This document shows positions 7,382 to 16,509 of a stretch of DNA of 64,000 nt, one piece after another. A program made the translations under genes and the position numbers. This DNA comes from UBA4416 sp035439445 (GTDB lineage Bacteria > Bacteroidota > Bacteroidia > B-17B0 > Aurantibacillaceae): assembly GCA_035439445.1 (NCBI GenBank), contig DAORKG010000009.1, forward strand, positions 35,225 through 99,224. Reading direction: 5' to 3'. The notes under the pieces are model-generated. The model ran no database searches, was not told the DNA's origin, and worked only from the letters and a program-made list of their open reading frames with translations. Each line of letters opens with the position of its first letter. Position 1 is the stretch's first letter.

Positions 7382-9592
7382 ATGCTTAAAGCAAAAATTA
7401 GTATAAATTTGATACACGTGAGGCTTAATATTTACATAATTTTGATTATCCTACTGTCTACTATTCAACAGTACTCTTTTTCCCAAAATTCAGATTCCTT
7501 AAAACAAGTTTTAAAAAATGCGGTACATGATACTACTCGCTTAAAAATATTAGTAGAGTTAAGTGATGTATGTGAGATTGAAGAAATTGATCAGTTTGTT
7601 AATCAAGCATTAGAAATTTGTATTAGTAAATTAAAAAATAAGACACTTTCATTAAGAGAACGTTTTCTTGTGTTTAAGTATGGGGGCGCGGCCCTTAACA
7701 ATAAGGGTTTTATTAGCGATCAAATTGGAAATGCTGATAAAGCGATTGTATATTATGAGTTGGCTTTAAAAATGCAAGAGTTTATTAATGATCAAAAAGG
7801 GATGGCTTATTCATTAAACAACATCGCTTTTGTGTACGATAATAAAGGAGATGTCCCTAAATCATTGGAGTATATGCACAGGGCTCTTAAAATTCAAGAG
7901 ACGATTCATGATAAACTAGGAGTGGCTATTTCATTTATTAATATAGGTAATGTATTGAGAGCTCATGGAGAAGAATCAAGAGCTATCGATTATTTTAATA
8001 AGGGGCTTAAGATGAATGAAGAATTAAAGAACAATTCGCATATGGCTGTTGCCTTGTTAAATATAGGAGATGTTTATTATACCAATGGGGATACAGCTAA
8101 TGCATTAAAACACTTTAATAAAGCAATTGCTTTATACGAAAAAGAGGGAGATGAATACGGTTTAGCTTATGCTTTAGTTAATAGAGGGCATATCTATAAA
8201 AAACAACATCAGTACGATATGGCCTTATCCATATTTGAGAGAAGTTTAAATATGCTTGAAAAGCAGGGAGATAAAGCGGGGGTAGCTAAAACATTAGTAA
8301 ATGTAGTGGAGGTTTTGTTAAAACAAAATAATACAAGTAAGGCATTGGAACTTGCGCAAAAAGGATTGAAAATTTCTCAGGAATTAGGTTATCCATTGGA
8401 ACTAAAAGCAACAAGTGAATTGTTAAGTAGAATTTATGCACAACAAGGTAATTATTCAAAAGCATATGAAATGCATTGTTTATATAAATTAATGGATGAT
8501 AGCGTAAACCGACAAGAGAACAGAAAGGCGTCTATCCAAAAAGCATTTCAGTATGAATATGAGAAAAAATCAACAGAAGATAGTTTAAGGGTTGCGGCAG
8601 AGAGAAAAGTGTTTAGTGTGAAAATTCAACAAGAGAAAACTCAACGAGTTGCTTTGTATATAGGTATTGTTTTAATTGCTTTATTTTCTGGCTTTATGTA
8701 TAATCGTTTCAGAGTAACCCGAAAGCAGAAGTATATTATCGAATCACAAAAAGTTGAGGTGGAACAACAGCGAGAGCTAGCTGATAACAGAAGGCTAATT
8801 GCAGAAGAACAAAAATATATTATTGAACAAAAACAAAAAGAAATTTTAGATAGCATACATTATGCAAAACGCATACAACAAGCTATGTTGGCTAGTGAGG
8901 AATATATAGATCAATATTTTAAAGCAGAAACTTTTATTTTTTATCAACCCAAAGATATTGTAAGTGGAGATTTTTATTGGGCATTATCTCATCATGATAA
9001 ATTTTATATAGCGGCCGGAGATTGTACTGGGCATGGTGTGCCAGGGGCTTTTATGAGTTTGCTAAATATTAGTTTTTTAAACGGTAATGTGATTGAAAGA
9101 GGTTTGAAAAAACCTTCTGATATTTTAAATGAACAGCGTCAAGAAATAATTAAAGCATTAAATCCTAATGGAAATGAAAACTCAAAAGATGGAATGGATT
9201 GTGCTTTGTGTGCTTTCGACTTAAACAATAATAAACTAGAATTTGCTTTAGCTAATAATCCTTTGTGGTTAGTGAGAAATAATGAATTAATTGAATATAA
9301 AGCAGATAAAATGCCAGTTGGAATGTATGAAGAGGTGCAAAAAGATTTTACTTTACATGCAATCAGTATTCAAAAGGGAGATAGTATTTATATGCTAACG
9401 GATGGCTACGCCGATCAGTTTGGCGGAGATAAAGGGAAGAAATTTAAATACAAGCATTTGAAAGATGTTTTGTTGGCCAATGCTCACAAAACAATGGAAG
9501 AACAAAAGAAAATGCTGTCAGATACCATCAACACTTGGAAAGGGAATTTAGAGCAGGTTGATGATATTTTGATCATCGGTATTAGAGTTTAG
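7382..9592 (+). CDS. TPR-repeat membrane protein with SpoIIE-type (PP2C-like) phosphatase domain
   Basis: From ATG 7382 the protein has 736 residues: a signal sequence or membrane anchor (about 16-35), tetratricopeptide repeats from about 105 to 370 (repeated NIGDVYY, A-L-x-x-F motifs), a membrane segment at about 422-441, a coiled coil at about 447-490 and a SpoIIE-type serine phosphatase domain to the end, with GDCTGHGVPGAFMS at about 546-559. The TPR part should face the periplasm and the phosphatase the cytoplasm, the usual sensor layout of this Bacteroidota family, which probably acts on anti-sigma-antagonist-like proteins. GTG 7418 is an alternative start giving a more standard signal peptide; a TAAATTTG box lies at 7404-7411. 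Its stop touches the stop of hisS. Confidence 0.88.
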   Translation: MLKAKISINLIHVRLNIYIILIILLSTIQQYSFSQNSDSLKQVLKNAVHDTTRLKILVELSDVCEIEEIDQFVNQALEICISKLKNKTLSLRERFLVFKYGGAALNNKGFISDQIGNADKAIVYYELALKMQEFINDQKGMAYSLNNIAFVYDNKGDVPKSLEYMHRALKIQETIHDKLGVAISFINIGNVLRAHGEESRAIDYFNKGLKMNEELKNNSHMAVALLNIGDVYYTNGDTANALKHFNKAIALYEKEGDEYGLAYALVNRGHIYKKQHQYDMALSIFERSLNMLEKQGDKAGVAKTLVNVVEVLLKQNNTSKALELAQKGLKISQELGYPLELKATSELLSRIYAQQGNYSKAYEMHCLYKLMDDSVNRQENRKASIQKAFQYEYEKKSTEDSLRVAAERKVFSVKIQQEKTQRVALYIGIVLIALFSGFMYNRFRVTRKQKYIIESQKVEVEQQRELADNRRLIAEEQKYIIEQKQKEILDSIHYAKRIQQAMLASEEYIDQYFKAETFIFYQPKDIVSGDFYWALSHHDKFYIAAGDCTGHGVPGAFMSLLNISFLNGNVIERGLKKPSDILNEQRQEIIKALNPNGNENSKDGMDCALCAFDLNNNKLEFALANNPLWLVRNNELIEYKADKMPVGMYEEVQKDFTLHAISIQKGDSIYMLTDGYADQFGGDKGKKFKYKHLKDVLLANAHKTMEEQKKMLSDTINTWKGNLEQVDDILIIGIRV

Positions 9593-11026
9593 TTATTTTA
9601 AAGCCTCTACTAATTTTTCAAAATTAACTTCTTCTTGAGTCCCTGTAGTCATGTTTTTAAGCATCACGGTGTTGTTTGCCATTTCGTTACCACCAACTAC
9701 ACCCACAAAAGGAATTTGTTTTTTATCAGCGTACTCAAATTGTTTAGCAATTTTCTTCACCGCATCAGGATACACTTCAGCATTTATGCCGGCAGCTCTT
9801 AGTTTTGATACTAGGCCTACACAGTGCATCAGTTCAGCTTCGCCAAAGTTTGCTAATAAAATTTTTGTAGTAGAAACTTTATTCACTGACTCCGGAAATA
9901 AATTGAGTTCTTCCATGACGTCATAAATTCTATCAATCCCAAACGAAATACCAACACCCGATAAACCTTTTAATCCAAAAATACCTGTTAAATCATCATA
10001 ACGCCCACCACCTAAAATACTTGGGGTAAATGTTCCTGCATTAGCCTTAGCTTCAAAAATGGTTCCTGTATAGTAATTTAAACCACGAGCCAGTGTGATG
10101 TCCAATTCGATAGAAATATGCTTGATGCCAAGACTTTTTAAATTATTAAAGATAAACTCCAATTCCTCTATCCCTTTTTGGAATGTTACACTATTCCTAT
10201 AATCAGAGCCATTTTTTAAAAAATTTAGCCTTGTTTTATTGTGATCATCTTTAAGCGCTTTATCACCATATACAATTTTATTGTTATGCATAAAAAGTGC
10301 ATCATTTAGGATTGAAATCTGATGATTGCTAAATCCTTTGTCTAGTAATTCTTTTTCTACTCCTTCCAGACCAATTTTATCATATTTATCAATAGCGATG
10401 GCTATATCAATCATTCTCTCAGGAGCTCCTATTACTTCAGCTATTCCTGCTAGTATTTTTCTGTTATTTATTTTTACCAATACTGGAATATTTAATTCTG
10501 CAAATGATTTATCCATCATTGCAATTAATTCTAATTCGTTAATTAAGGAGTTAGAACCAATCACATCCGCATCGCATTGATAAAATTCGCGGTAACGTCC
10601 CTTTTGAGGCTTATCAGCGCGCCAAACTGGTTGTATTTGATAACGTTTAAACGGATAGGTAATCGCATGATTATTCATTACCACGTAACGCGCAAATGGC
10701 ACCGTTAAGTCGTAACGTAAAGCTTTTTCTGTTAAGTGTTCTGAATTGTATGATTTTTCTAAGGATGTTTCGAATTCTTTTCTGAGTAAATCTTTTTTAT
10801 CATCCTTGCTTTCGTGAATACGAGAGTTTAATACTTTAAAAATTAATTGATCCCCTTCTTCACCATACTTACCTGTTAAGGTACCAATGTTTTCCATACA
10901 AGGGGTTTCAATGGGGGCATAGCCAAATAATTGAAAATTAGCTTTTACGATATTGAAAATATACTGACGTTTCTGCATTTCTGCAGGCCCGAAATCTCTG
11001 GTGCCTCTTGGAATGGATGGTTTCAT
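9593..11026 (-). CDS. hisS: Histidine--tRNA ligase
   Basis: This class II aminoacyl-tRNA synthetase charges tRNA-His. The 477-residue protein starts PSIPRGTRDFGPAEM. It has the motif 2 region (KRYQIQPVWRADKPQKGRYREF), the HisA-type ARGLNYYTGTIFEA segment, GGGRYDDL, a motif 3 region around GVGISFGIDR, and a C-terminal anticodon-binding domain. It is longer than the E. coli enzyme (about 424), mainly through a charged insert after KVLNSRIH, as in other Bacteroidota. It is a single gene; its stop codon immediately adjoins that of the convergent phosphatase gene, with no terminator in between. Confidence 0.97.
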   Translation of the reverse strand: MKPSIPRGTRDFGPAEMQKRQYIFNIVKANFQLFGYAPIETPCMENIGTLTGKYGEEGDQLIFKVLNSRIHESKDDKKDLLRKEFETSLEKSYNSEHLTEKALRYDLTVPFARYVVMNNHAITYPFKRYQIQPVWRADKPQKGRYREFYQCDADVIGSNSLINELELIAMMDKSFAELNIPVLVKINNRKILAGIAEVIGAPERMIDIAIAIDKYDKIGLEGVEKELLDKGFSNHQISILNDALFMHNNKIVYGDKALKDDHNKTRLNFLKNGSDYRNSVTFQKGIEELEFIFNNLKSLGIKHISIELDITLARGLNYYTGTIFEAKANAGTFTPSILGGGRYDDLTGIFGLKGLSGVGISFGIDRIYDVMEELNLFPESVNKVSTTKILLANFGEAELMHCVGLVSKLRAAGINAEVYPDAVKKIAKQFEYADKKQIPFVGVVGGNEMANNTVMLKNMTTGTQEEVNFEKLVEALK

Positions 11027-11086
11027 AATGCTTTAAAAATGTAAAAATATACAATTAAAGAGAGCTTTGCAAAGAGAAAAAAGCAT

Positions 11087-11111
11087 AAAAAAAGCCCAAC
11101 TAGCGGGCTTT
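11087..11111 (-). terminator. Terminator of the tlpA-like/barrel/Omp28 operon
   Basis: AAAGCCC at 11091-11097 pairs with GGGCTTT at 11105-11111 across a 7-nt loop, and the minus strand then has a T-run of seven. It lies 19 nt past the stop of the Omp28 gene. Confidence 0.75.
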
Positions 11112-11129
11112 ATACAAGTTGTCAATAAA

Positions 11130-12005
11130 TTATTTCACGTGCGCTTCTTCTACTTGAAGTACTTCATAGTAAGTTGGACTAGCAGCGTCAGCATCATAAA
11201 TATAAGCTATAACGTGGCATTTTGCAGGATTATAGCTTGGATTTATAGCAAAGTTTGTGAAAGTTTTTACAATAGAATCATTATTGGCTGCTCCTCCGGC
11301 AAATACCGCATCTCCCCACTCGCTATTAAGAGATCCTCTTAATACATGATTAAATGTATAGTTAGGGATGAATTGGCTTCCGGAAGGTAATCTGTAATCA
11401 ATTTGTTCGGCAATGATACTGTCTTCTGAAAGGAGAACAACTAATTTATAAGATCCAGAGTTAGTTGTTAATGACTTAACAGTAACATCCGTATTTACAG
11501 TATTATTACCTGCATTAAACACATTTTTTATTTTTATTTGAAATTTAGCTGCTTGTGTTACAATTTGGGCTACTTCACTTCCCCATAGTGTATATGATTT
11601 AATGAATGAACCACTTCCATAGCCTGTTCTGTTGGTTAAGCCGTTTGGATTACCGGCAGCAGAAATACCAAATTGTGTATCATAAGCATTTCCTTCTGTT
11701 GTTCTAAAATCTGTAGGATAAGTTGCATTAGTAGTTGCAAAAAAACCGGCATGAATGGCCAAGGGAACAATCTTATCTGAGTATTGTCCCTCAAGTGTTG
11801 TTAACATATCAGCAGCAGCAGGGCAGTTTCCGCATTTGTGACCGGTGTAATCCTCAAGAAGAACTTTCCTATAAATCACAGATGAATTACCTGAACCACC
11901 TGAGTTTGGTTCAACAGGTGGATTCGCATTTTGAACAAAATCACAACTCGCAATAATAATTATAATGATTACTAATGCTGTTATTTGAAGAATTAATTTT
12001 TTCAT
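11130..12005 (-). CDS. Omp28-related outer-membrane lipoprotein
   Basis: The 291-residue protein has an unusually isoleucine-rich lipoprotein signal ending IASC, so Cys21 is the lipidated residue. After a Gly/Ser/Pro linker comes LLEDYTGHKCGNCP with a CGNC pair (Cys58/Cys61), the hallmark of the Omp28 family, whose N-terminal half is thioredoxin-like. The C-terminal half looks like a beta-rich domain. Omp28 proteins are surface or outer-membrane proteins of Bacteroidota with no settled function; the CxxC suggests disulfide chemistry. It is the last gene of an operon with an outer-membrane barrel and a TlpA-like thioredoxin, which fits a shared redox or export role. Confidence 0.85.
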   Translation of the reverse strand: MKKLILQITALVIIIIIIASCDFVQNANPPVEPNSGGSGNSSVIYRKVLLEDYTGHKCGNCPAAADMLTTLEGQYSDKIVPLAIHAGFFATTNATYPTDFRTTEGNAYDTQFGISAAGNPNGLTNRTGYGSGSFIKSYTLWGSEVAQIVTQAAKFQIKIKNVFNAGNNTVNTDVTVKSLTTNSGSYKLVVLLSEDSIIAEQIDYRLPSGSQFIPNYTFNHVLRGSLNSEWGDAVFAGGAANNDSIVKTFTNFAINPSYNPAKCHVIAYIYDADAASPTYYEVLQVEEAHVK

Positions 12006-12025
12006 TTTTCGATGTGTTTAATGTA

Positions 12026-13747
12026 TTAAAAACTAGATGAAATACTGATTGTTAAACCACTTGATGCCGGAACAAAACGACATACACCTCCTGCGCAAAA
12101 AATACCCTGACGTTGACGTCCGTAACTTACAGAAACGCGAGTTGGTCCATTAACATAACCAATCATGCCATAATAATAGTGAACACGTTTTGCTTCCACA
12201 GGATTGTTGTAATTATACTGATCTGCTAGAGTGATACTCCAGTGTGTTGTAGGAGTCCATTCAATTAATTCAGATACCCATGATCCCGTATTATTTGCAA
12301 TATTTTTTTCTCCTGTTACATCATCATATGCGTGTTCTTTATAATCATAAGAACCAAAATATCCTTGAGTTTCGAATCGAATGGCTGAACCTGTTTTGTA
12401 GCGCCATGTAATATCTAACACTCCTATGTGAGAAGTAATGTCTGGATGTTCTTCTTTGTCAGGGGTATTAAATTGAACAATAGATTGATTTAAGAATTGA
12501 TTAGCATACATTGCTGTTACTTTTAGTTTTTTGCTAAACTTTTTTGTAATCTCAATATTAAAATCATGATAGTACTCGTTGCCAATATCACTATAGTTAG
12601 TAGTGTATTTTAAATGTCTTATTGAGTCTTGAGATGGATTAATACCTATGGTATCTAAACCGTAATACACAGATCCATTGATGGTAATGTCCATGCCGTA
12701 TTTACCGCCTAGCCATGTTCCTTTTTTTACTTTGTATTGTACTTCTCCGGTTCCTCCAACTTCTCCATTGGCTTGAGTAGCATATGGGTAATAGGCCATT
12801 AAAGAGTAGGTGTGAAATTTACTAAAATCAGGTTGATAGTTAATCATATCAATCGTGTTTTGTGCATTTCTATCACTTCTAAAACTCATATTATCTAACA
12901 TTTTACCTGAGAACATAATAGAGAAACCATCAGTGCCATAGGAAGTGGATGCAATAATTGCTTGACCCTCTTTGTATGAAAAATTATTTTGATAGGATGG
13001 ATCATTAATTTTGTATGCATATTCTGCATTAAAGTTAAATCCTCCTCTGATAATGGATAGTCTTCCTGCACTTGCTCCTACATTTTCAGGGAGTACTAAG
13101 GCAGGATCTTGATCTTGTTGAAATTTACTTACAAAACTTCCGCCTAAAATGACTTTGGTTTTTGATTTTCCTAAAATTGAATCAAATAATTCCATCAAGT
13201 TTACTTCACCATCAAAACCTCTTACCACACCAGGAGATAATGAAAAATATGTACGTTGTTTACCTACTAATCCTTTTAGTGTAATGCCATTTTTTGGTGT
13301 GAAAATTACACGCATTCCGTCAAAGGCATTATCATATAATAAACCTCTGTTTTCATATGCTCTTAAAGTGATGCCACTACCAAATTGCTCATAGAAATTA
13401 CCAACAGTAATGTCAATGTCTTTATATTGATATCTTGCAAAACGATATGGAACCCCAGAGCCTTTATAACCAGGTAAATAACCTAGTAATGGCGGGTTGT
13501 AACTTTCGTATCTAACGCCTGCGCTGAAGCCACCTTTTTGATAATTGATGTTTCCAAATGCATTATATCTAAATACTTCACTACCCGGATCTGCTCCAAT
13601 GATGGTGTCTTTTTGATAGTTTGCAGCATCAATTTGAAAATTACCATGTATAGCTCCTAATTCATCTTTTAGCTGTGCAAATGATGTTTTGGTGTAGAAA
13701 CCTACAGATAATAATATAAGTAAACGTGTAGTGAGTTTTGTTGACAT
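12026..13747 (-). CDS. Outer-membrane beta-barrel protein, DUF6029-like
   Basis: The 573-residue protein has a signal peptide ending near FAQ and then alternating aromatic and polar residues throughout, typical of a large barrel. It ends in Phe (ISISSSF), the usual outer-membrane insertion signal. The N-terminal GNFQIDAANYQKD segment and the internal RYQYKDIDITVGNFYEQFGSG segment resemble the DUF6029 family of Bacteroidota; I make this family call from memory of such motifs. Function is unknown. It lies between the TlpA-like and Omp28 genes, with short gaps of 33 and 20 nt, so the three are probably one transcript. Confidence 0.75.
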   Translation of the reverse strand: MSTKLTTRLLILLSVGFYTKTSFAQLKDELGAIHGNFQIDAANYQKDTIIGADPGSEVFRYNAFGNINYQKGGFSAGVRYESYNPPLLGYLPGYKGSGVPYRFARYQYKDIDITVGNFYEQFGSGITLRAYENRGLLYDNAFDGMRVIFTPKNGITLKGLVGKQRTYFSLSPGVVRGFDGEVNLMELFDSILGKSKTKVILGGSFVSKFQQDQDPALVLPENVGASAGRLSIIRGGFNFNAEYAYKINDPSYQNNFSYKEGQAIIASTSYGTDGFSIMFSGKMLDNMSFRSDRNAQNTIDMINYQPDFSKFHTYSLMAYYPYATQANGEVGGTGEVQYKVKKGTWLGGKYGMDITINGSVYYGLDTIGINPSQDSIRHLKYTTNYSDIGNEYYHDFNIEITKKFSKKLKVTAMYANQFLNQSIVQFNTPDKEEHPDITSHIGVLDITWRYKTGSAIRFETQGYFGSYDYKEHAYDDVTGEKNIANNTGSWVSELIEWTPTTHWSITLADQYNYNNPVEAKRVHYYYGMIGYVNGPTRVSVSYGRQRQGIFCAGGVCRFVPASSGLTISISSSF

Positions 13748-13780
13748 AGTTTTTGGTAGGAGAAATTATAAAATAATAAA

Positions 13781-14296
13781 TTAGTGAGAAAGTTTTTCTC
13801 CTTTAGCTAATTTTCTTACGTTTTCAAATAACTTTTCTTCGTCACCTTCAGCATAAGAATTATGACTCCAAACAATTTCACCATTACCATTTACTAAAAA
13901 TGTATGAGGAACATTGTTAACATTCATCGCACGTTTAAAGTCTTGATTCTCGTCGATGTAAACTTCATAAGTCCATCCTTTTACTTTTACATCAGTTACT
14001 ACTTTTCCTGAACTACGGGCATCATCAATAGAAATTGCAATTAATTTAACGCCTGTTTCTTTTACTAATTCAGCGTACTCTTCATTAATAGCATCCAATT
14101 CTTTTTTACATGGTTTGCACCAAGTTGCCCAAAAACTAATAATCATTGGTTTCCCATCGTTTTTAAAAGTATTTGAATTTGTTGCAGAACCATCTAATTT
14201 TTTTACGGTAGCAGAAGGTATTTTGTCTCCATCACCAGTTGTAAATGCTGATAAACTTAGGATAATTGCGGAAGATAGAATCAATAATTTTTTCAT
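13781..14296 (-). CDS. TlpA-like periplasmic thioredoxin (thiol:disulfide oxidoreductase)
   Basis: The 171-residue protein has a signal peptide and a TlpA/ResA-type thioredoxin fold with FWATWCKPC, the active-site cysteines being Cys60 and Cys63, and the cis-proline segment NVNNVPHTFLVNGNG. Such proteins reduce disulfides in the cell envelope, for example in cytochrome c or outer-membrane proteins. It heads the three-gene operon whose last product, Omp28, carries its own CxxC pair and may be a partner. Confidence 0.88.
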   Translation of the reverse strand: MKKLLILSSAIILSLSAFTTGDGDKIPSATVKKLDGSATNSNTFKNDGKPMIISFWATWCKPCKKELDAINEEYAELVKETGVKLIAISIDDARSSGKVVTDVKVKGWTYEVYIDENQDFKRAMNVNNVPHTFLVNGNGEIVWSHNSYAEGDEEKLFENVRKLAKGEKLSH

Positions 14297-14315
14297 AGTG
14301 TATAAATTAGTTAAA

Positions 14316-14323
14316 CAAATATA
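14316..14323 (-). promoter_or_regulatory. -7 element of the tlpA-like operon
   Basis: The minus strand reads TATATTTG here, an exact TAnnTTTG match, 19 nt before the ATG. No clear TTTG -33 box was seen. Confidence 0.5.
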
Positions 14324-14410
14324 GCTATTTAGCCCTTTAACTAAATCATTAAAAGTGCCATAATTGAGCTTTAAAATTGGATTCTTAAATGGTGATTTTA
14401 TAAGAAGGAA

Positions 14411-16468
14411 TTATACTTTTCCATTGTATTTCCTTAAAAACCATTCAGTTGACAGGAATACTAAAATGATAAAAAATAACCATTTTAGATTAACTAAGTC
14501 AGTTAATTCTTTATGAGAATAAGTGATTGATTTGATAGAGTCGCTGGATAAAATATCGTTTTGTAACTGTTCTAATTGATTTTTATAAAATAATTTTCCG
14601 CTACTTTGTTTACTGATTTGATATAACAATTGATGATTAGCAACGGTGTTTATTTTTTCGGAAACAATTTCTTTAATAATAACAACTCCTGATTTTGTAT
14701 AGAGTTTATCTCCTGATTTTACTTTTGCTTCATAGGTATATTCTCCTGCAGGAAATAATCCTGCTGATAAACTATACATGGTTTGTTTTTTATTGAATGT
14801 GTAATTGTAAGTTTTGTTTTTGCTGTCTTTTAATATTAATGTTACGTCAGGTTCTGTAATCAACTCATAACTTTGATTATATACTTCTGCTGTAAAATCA
14901 ATTGCCTCATTTTCATTAATAATTTTTTTGGTAAATACTCTAAAGAAACTTTTATCGGCCTTTACAGATAAATATTGTACAGTTTTACTGATGAGTTCGT
15001 TAAATACATTGTGGTTATTATGTTCTGCATAATCTCTTATGCGCCAACGCCATAAACCATCTCCGGTAAAATAAGCTGTTTTTATGCCGTTTACTTCCAT
15101 AAAATATAATAGAGGATCTTCAGTTTCTACAACCCCAATTTTTTGAGATAATAATACATTGGCTCCATTTGGAATATTTCCGTTTTTAAATGGACAAAGT
15201 ACTGCCGGGAAATCTTTAACACCATTTTTAAATTCATCACTTAACGTGAATAACGAAAATTCTTTTCTGTAAACAGGTTCAGCGTCATTCGATTTGTTAT
15301 TGAATAGCGTTTTTTGAGCGGGGTTATAGTTACCTATATATAATACTGATTGATTATTTGTTTTTAATTCATTGCTAATACGTTGAGGTATATTATTTGC
15401 CTGATGAATAATAACCAGCGAATAAGGTTTTAAAGGTTTATTAAATTCGTTGATTAACGCTACTTCCACTTCGTAGGTTTGAGGTGCAGAAATGCTTTGT
15501 TCTAATGCTGCAATATCAGGGTGGGGAGCGTTAGCTAAGATTAGCACTTTTTCTCGGTTATCAATCACATCAATAATAAACGATTGCGAATTATTTTGTT
15601 TGTTCTTGTCCTCTGTAATGTCGGAAATAGTAACCGAGTATTTTTGTATACCTGGTTTTTCGGCGTCCAATAAAAAATTAAATGTTTGGCTGTATGAATC
15701 AGAATTGATGGATATGTTTTCCGATTTTAAAACCTTTCCATTAGCAGAGATAGAAATTGTAGTGTTTTTTGATTTTAAATCAACGGAATTTACAACAACT
15801 TCCACAGGGAATGAATTACCTAAATATGCTACCTGATTATGATTGATGGTTTGTATCCAGATATCTTTTGGAGCAATCGTATCTCCTAATGCAATGCTGT
15901 ATATTGGAGCATTGATTTTTTCGATGCTATATAAGGGGTTGGTGCCTTTATTATAAATCCCATCACTTGCTAAAATTACAGCACCAATATTTTTGTTAGC
16001 ATAATTATTTTCAATATCGGAAAACAATTTTGAGATGTCAGTTTCTTTTCCTTTAAAATCAAATGTTTCGGAAGGTTTTGACCCGATAGCTATCGGGTCT
16101 GAATCAAACTGATACGTTTTTATATCGTATTTATCTTTAACTGCATTTATTAAATTTGATAGTGCTTTTGTATATTCTGTTTTTAATTCGGATGAATCTT
16201 TACCTGCAATTATTGAAGATGAGTTATCTTGAGCTAAAATAATAACCGGTTTTTCGGTTTCATTAATTAAACGTTTTACAAAAATATCCAACAGTAAAAG
16301 CGCTATTAAACTAACAGATGCAAATCGCAAAATGGCTAAACCATACAATAATGATTTGGAACGTTCTGCATTTTGTTTATCTCTGAAATAAAGCATGGCG
16401 GAAAAAACAAACCCTGCTACCAAACATAACAGGGTGTAATACCAAGGATAATTAGAGATGATTTCCAT
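14411..16468 (-). CDS. Membrane protein with VWA-like domain, function unknown
   Basis: The 685-residue protein has two N-terminal membrane segments (about 10-27 and 42-63), a large extracytoplasmic part and one C-terminal membrane segment (about 662-678) followed by a short basic tail. AQDNSSSI at 80-87 has the D-x-S-x-S pattern of the metal-ion site (MIDAS) of von Willebrand factor A domains. The layout is like BatA/BatB-type or gatase-like VWA membrane proteins of Bacteroidota, but no exact family is claimed. A perfect 20-nt palindrome (16080-16099) lies in the coding sequence and supplies the residues DPIAIG. fabG ends 41 nt upstream. Confidence 0.75.
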   Translation of the reverse strand: MEIISNYPWYYTLLCLVAGFVFSAMLYFRDKQNAERSKSLLYGLAILRFASVSLIALLLLDIFVKRLINETEKPVIILAQDNSSSIIAGKDSSELKTEYTKALSNLINAVKDKYDIKTYQFDSDPIAIGSKPSETFDFKGKETDISKLFSDIENNYANKNIGAVILASDGIYNKGTNPLYSIEKINAPIYSIALGDTIAPKDIWIQTINHNQVAYLGNSFPVEVVVNSVDLKSKNTTISISANGKVLKSENISINSDSYSQTFNFLLDAEKPGIQKYSVTISDITEDKNKQNNSQSFIIDVIDNREKVLILANAPHPDIAALEQSISAPQTYEVEVALINEFNKPLKPYSLVIIHQANNIPQRISNELKTNNQSVLYIGNYNPAQKTLFNNKSNDAEPVYRKEFSLFTLSDEFKNGVKDFPAVLCPFKNGNIPNGANVLLSQKIGVVETEDPLLYFMEVNGIKTAYFTGDGLWRWRIRDYAEHNNHNVFNELISKTVQYLSVKADKSFFRVFTKKIINENEAIDFTAEVYNQSYELITEPDVTLILKDSKNKTYNYTFNKKQTMYSLSAGLFPAGEYTYEAKVKSGDKLYTKSGVVIIKEIVSEKINTVANHQLLYQISKQSSGKLFYKNQLEQLQNDILSSDSIKSITYSHKELTDLVNLKWLFFIILVFLSTEWFLRKYNGKV
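16080..16099. repeat. 20-nt perfect palindrome inside the VWA-like gene
   Basis: GACCCGATAGCTATCGGGTC is its own reverse complement. It is more GC-rich than the surrounding coding sequence and keeps the reading frame. It may be a copy of a dispersed palindromic element. Confidence 0.6.
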
Positions 16469-16481
16469 TTTGTATTTTTAG

Positions 16482-16504
16482 GTGACTGAGGTTCTCGAAG
16501 TCAC
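16482..16504. repeat. REP-like hairpin between fabG and the VWA-like gene
   Basis: GTGACT at 16482-16487 and AGTCAC at 16499-16504 form the stem, with a loop holding GAGGTTCTCGA. The TTCTCGA and GTCAC words recur in the repeat near 55.3 kb. It ends 5 nt before the fabG stop. Confidence 0.45.
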
Positions 16505-16509
16505 AATAA

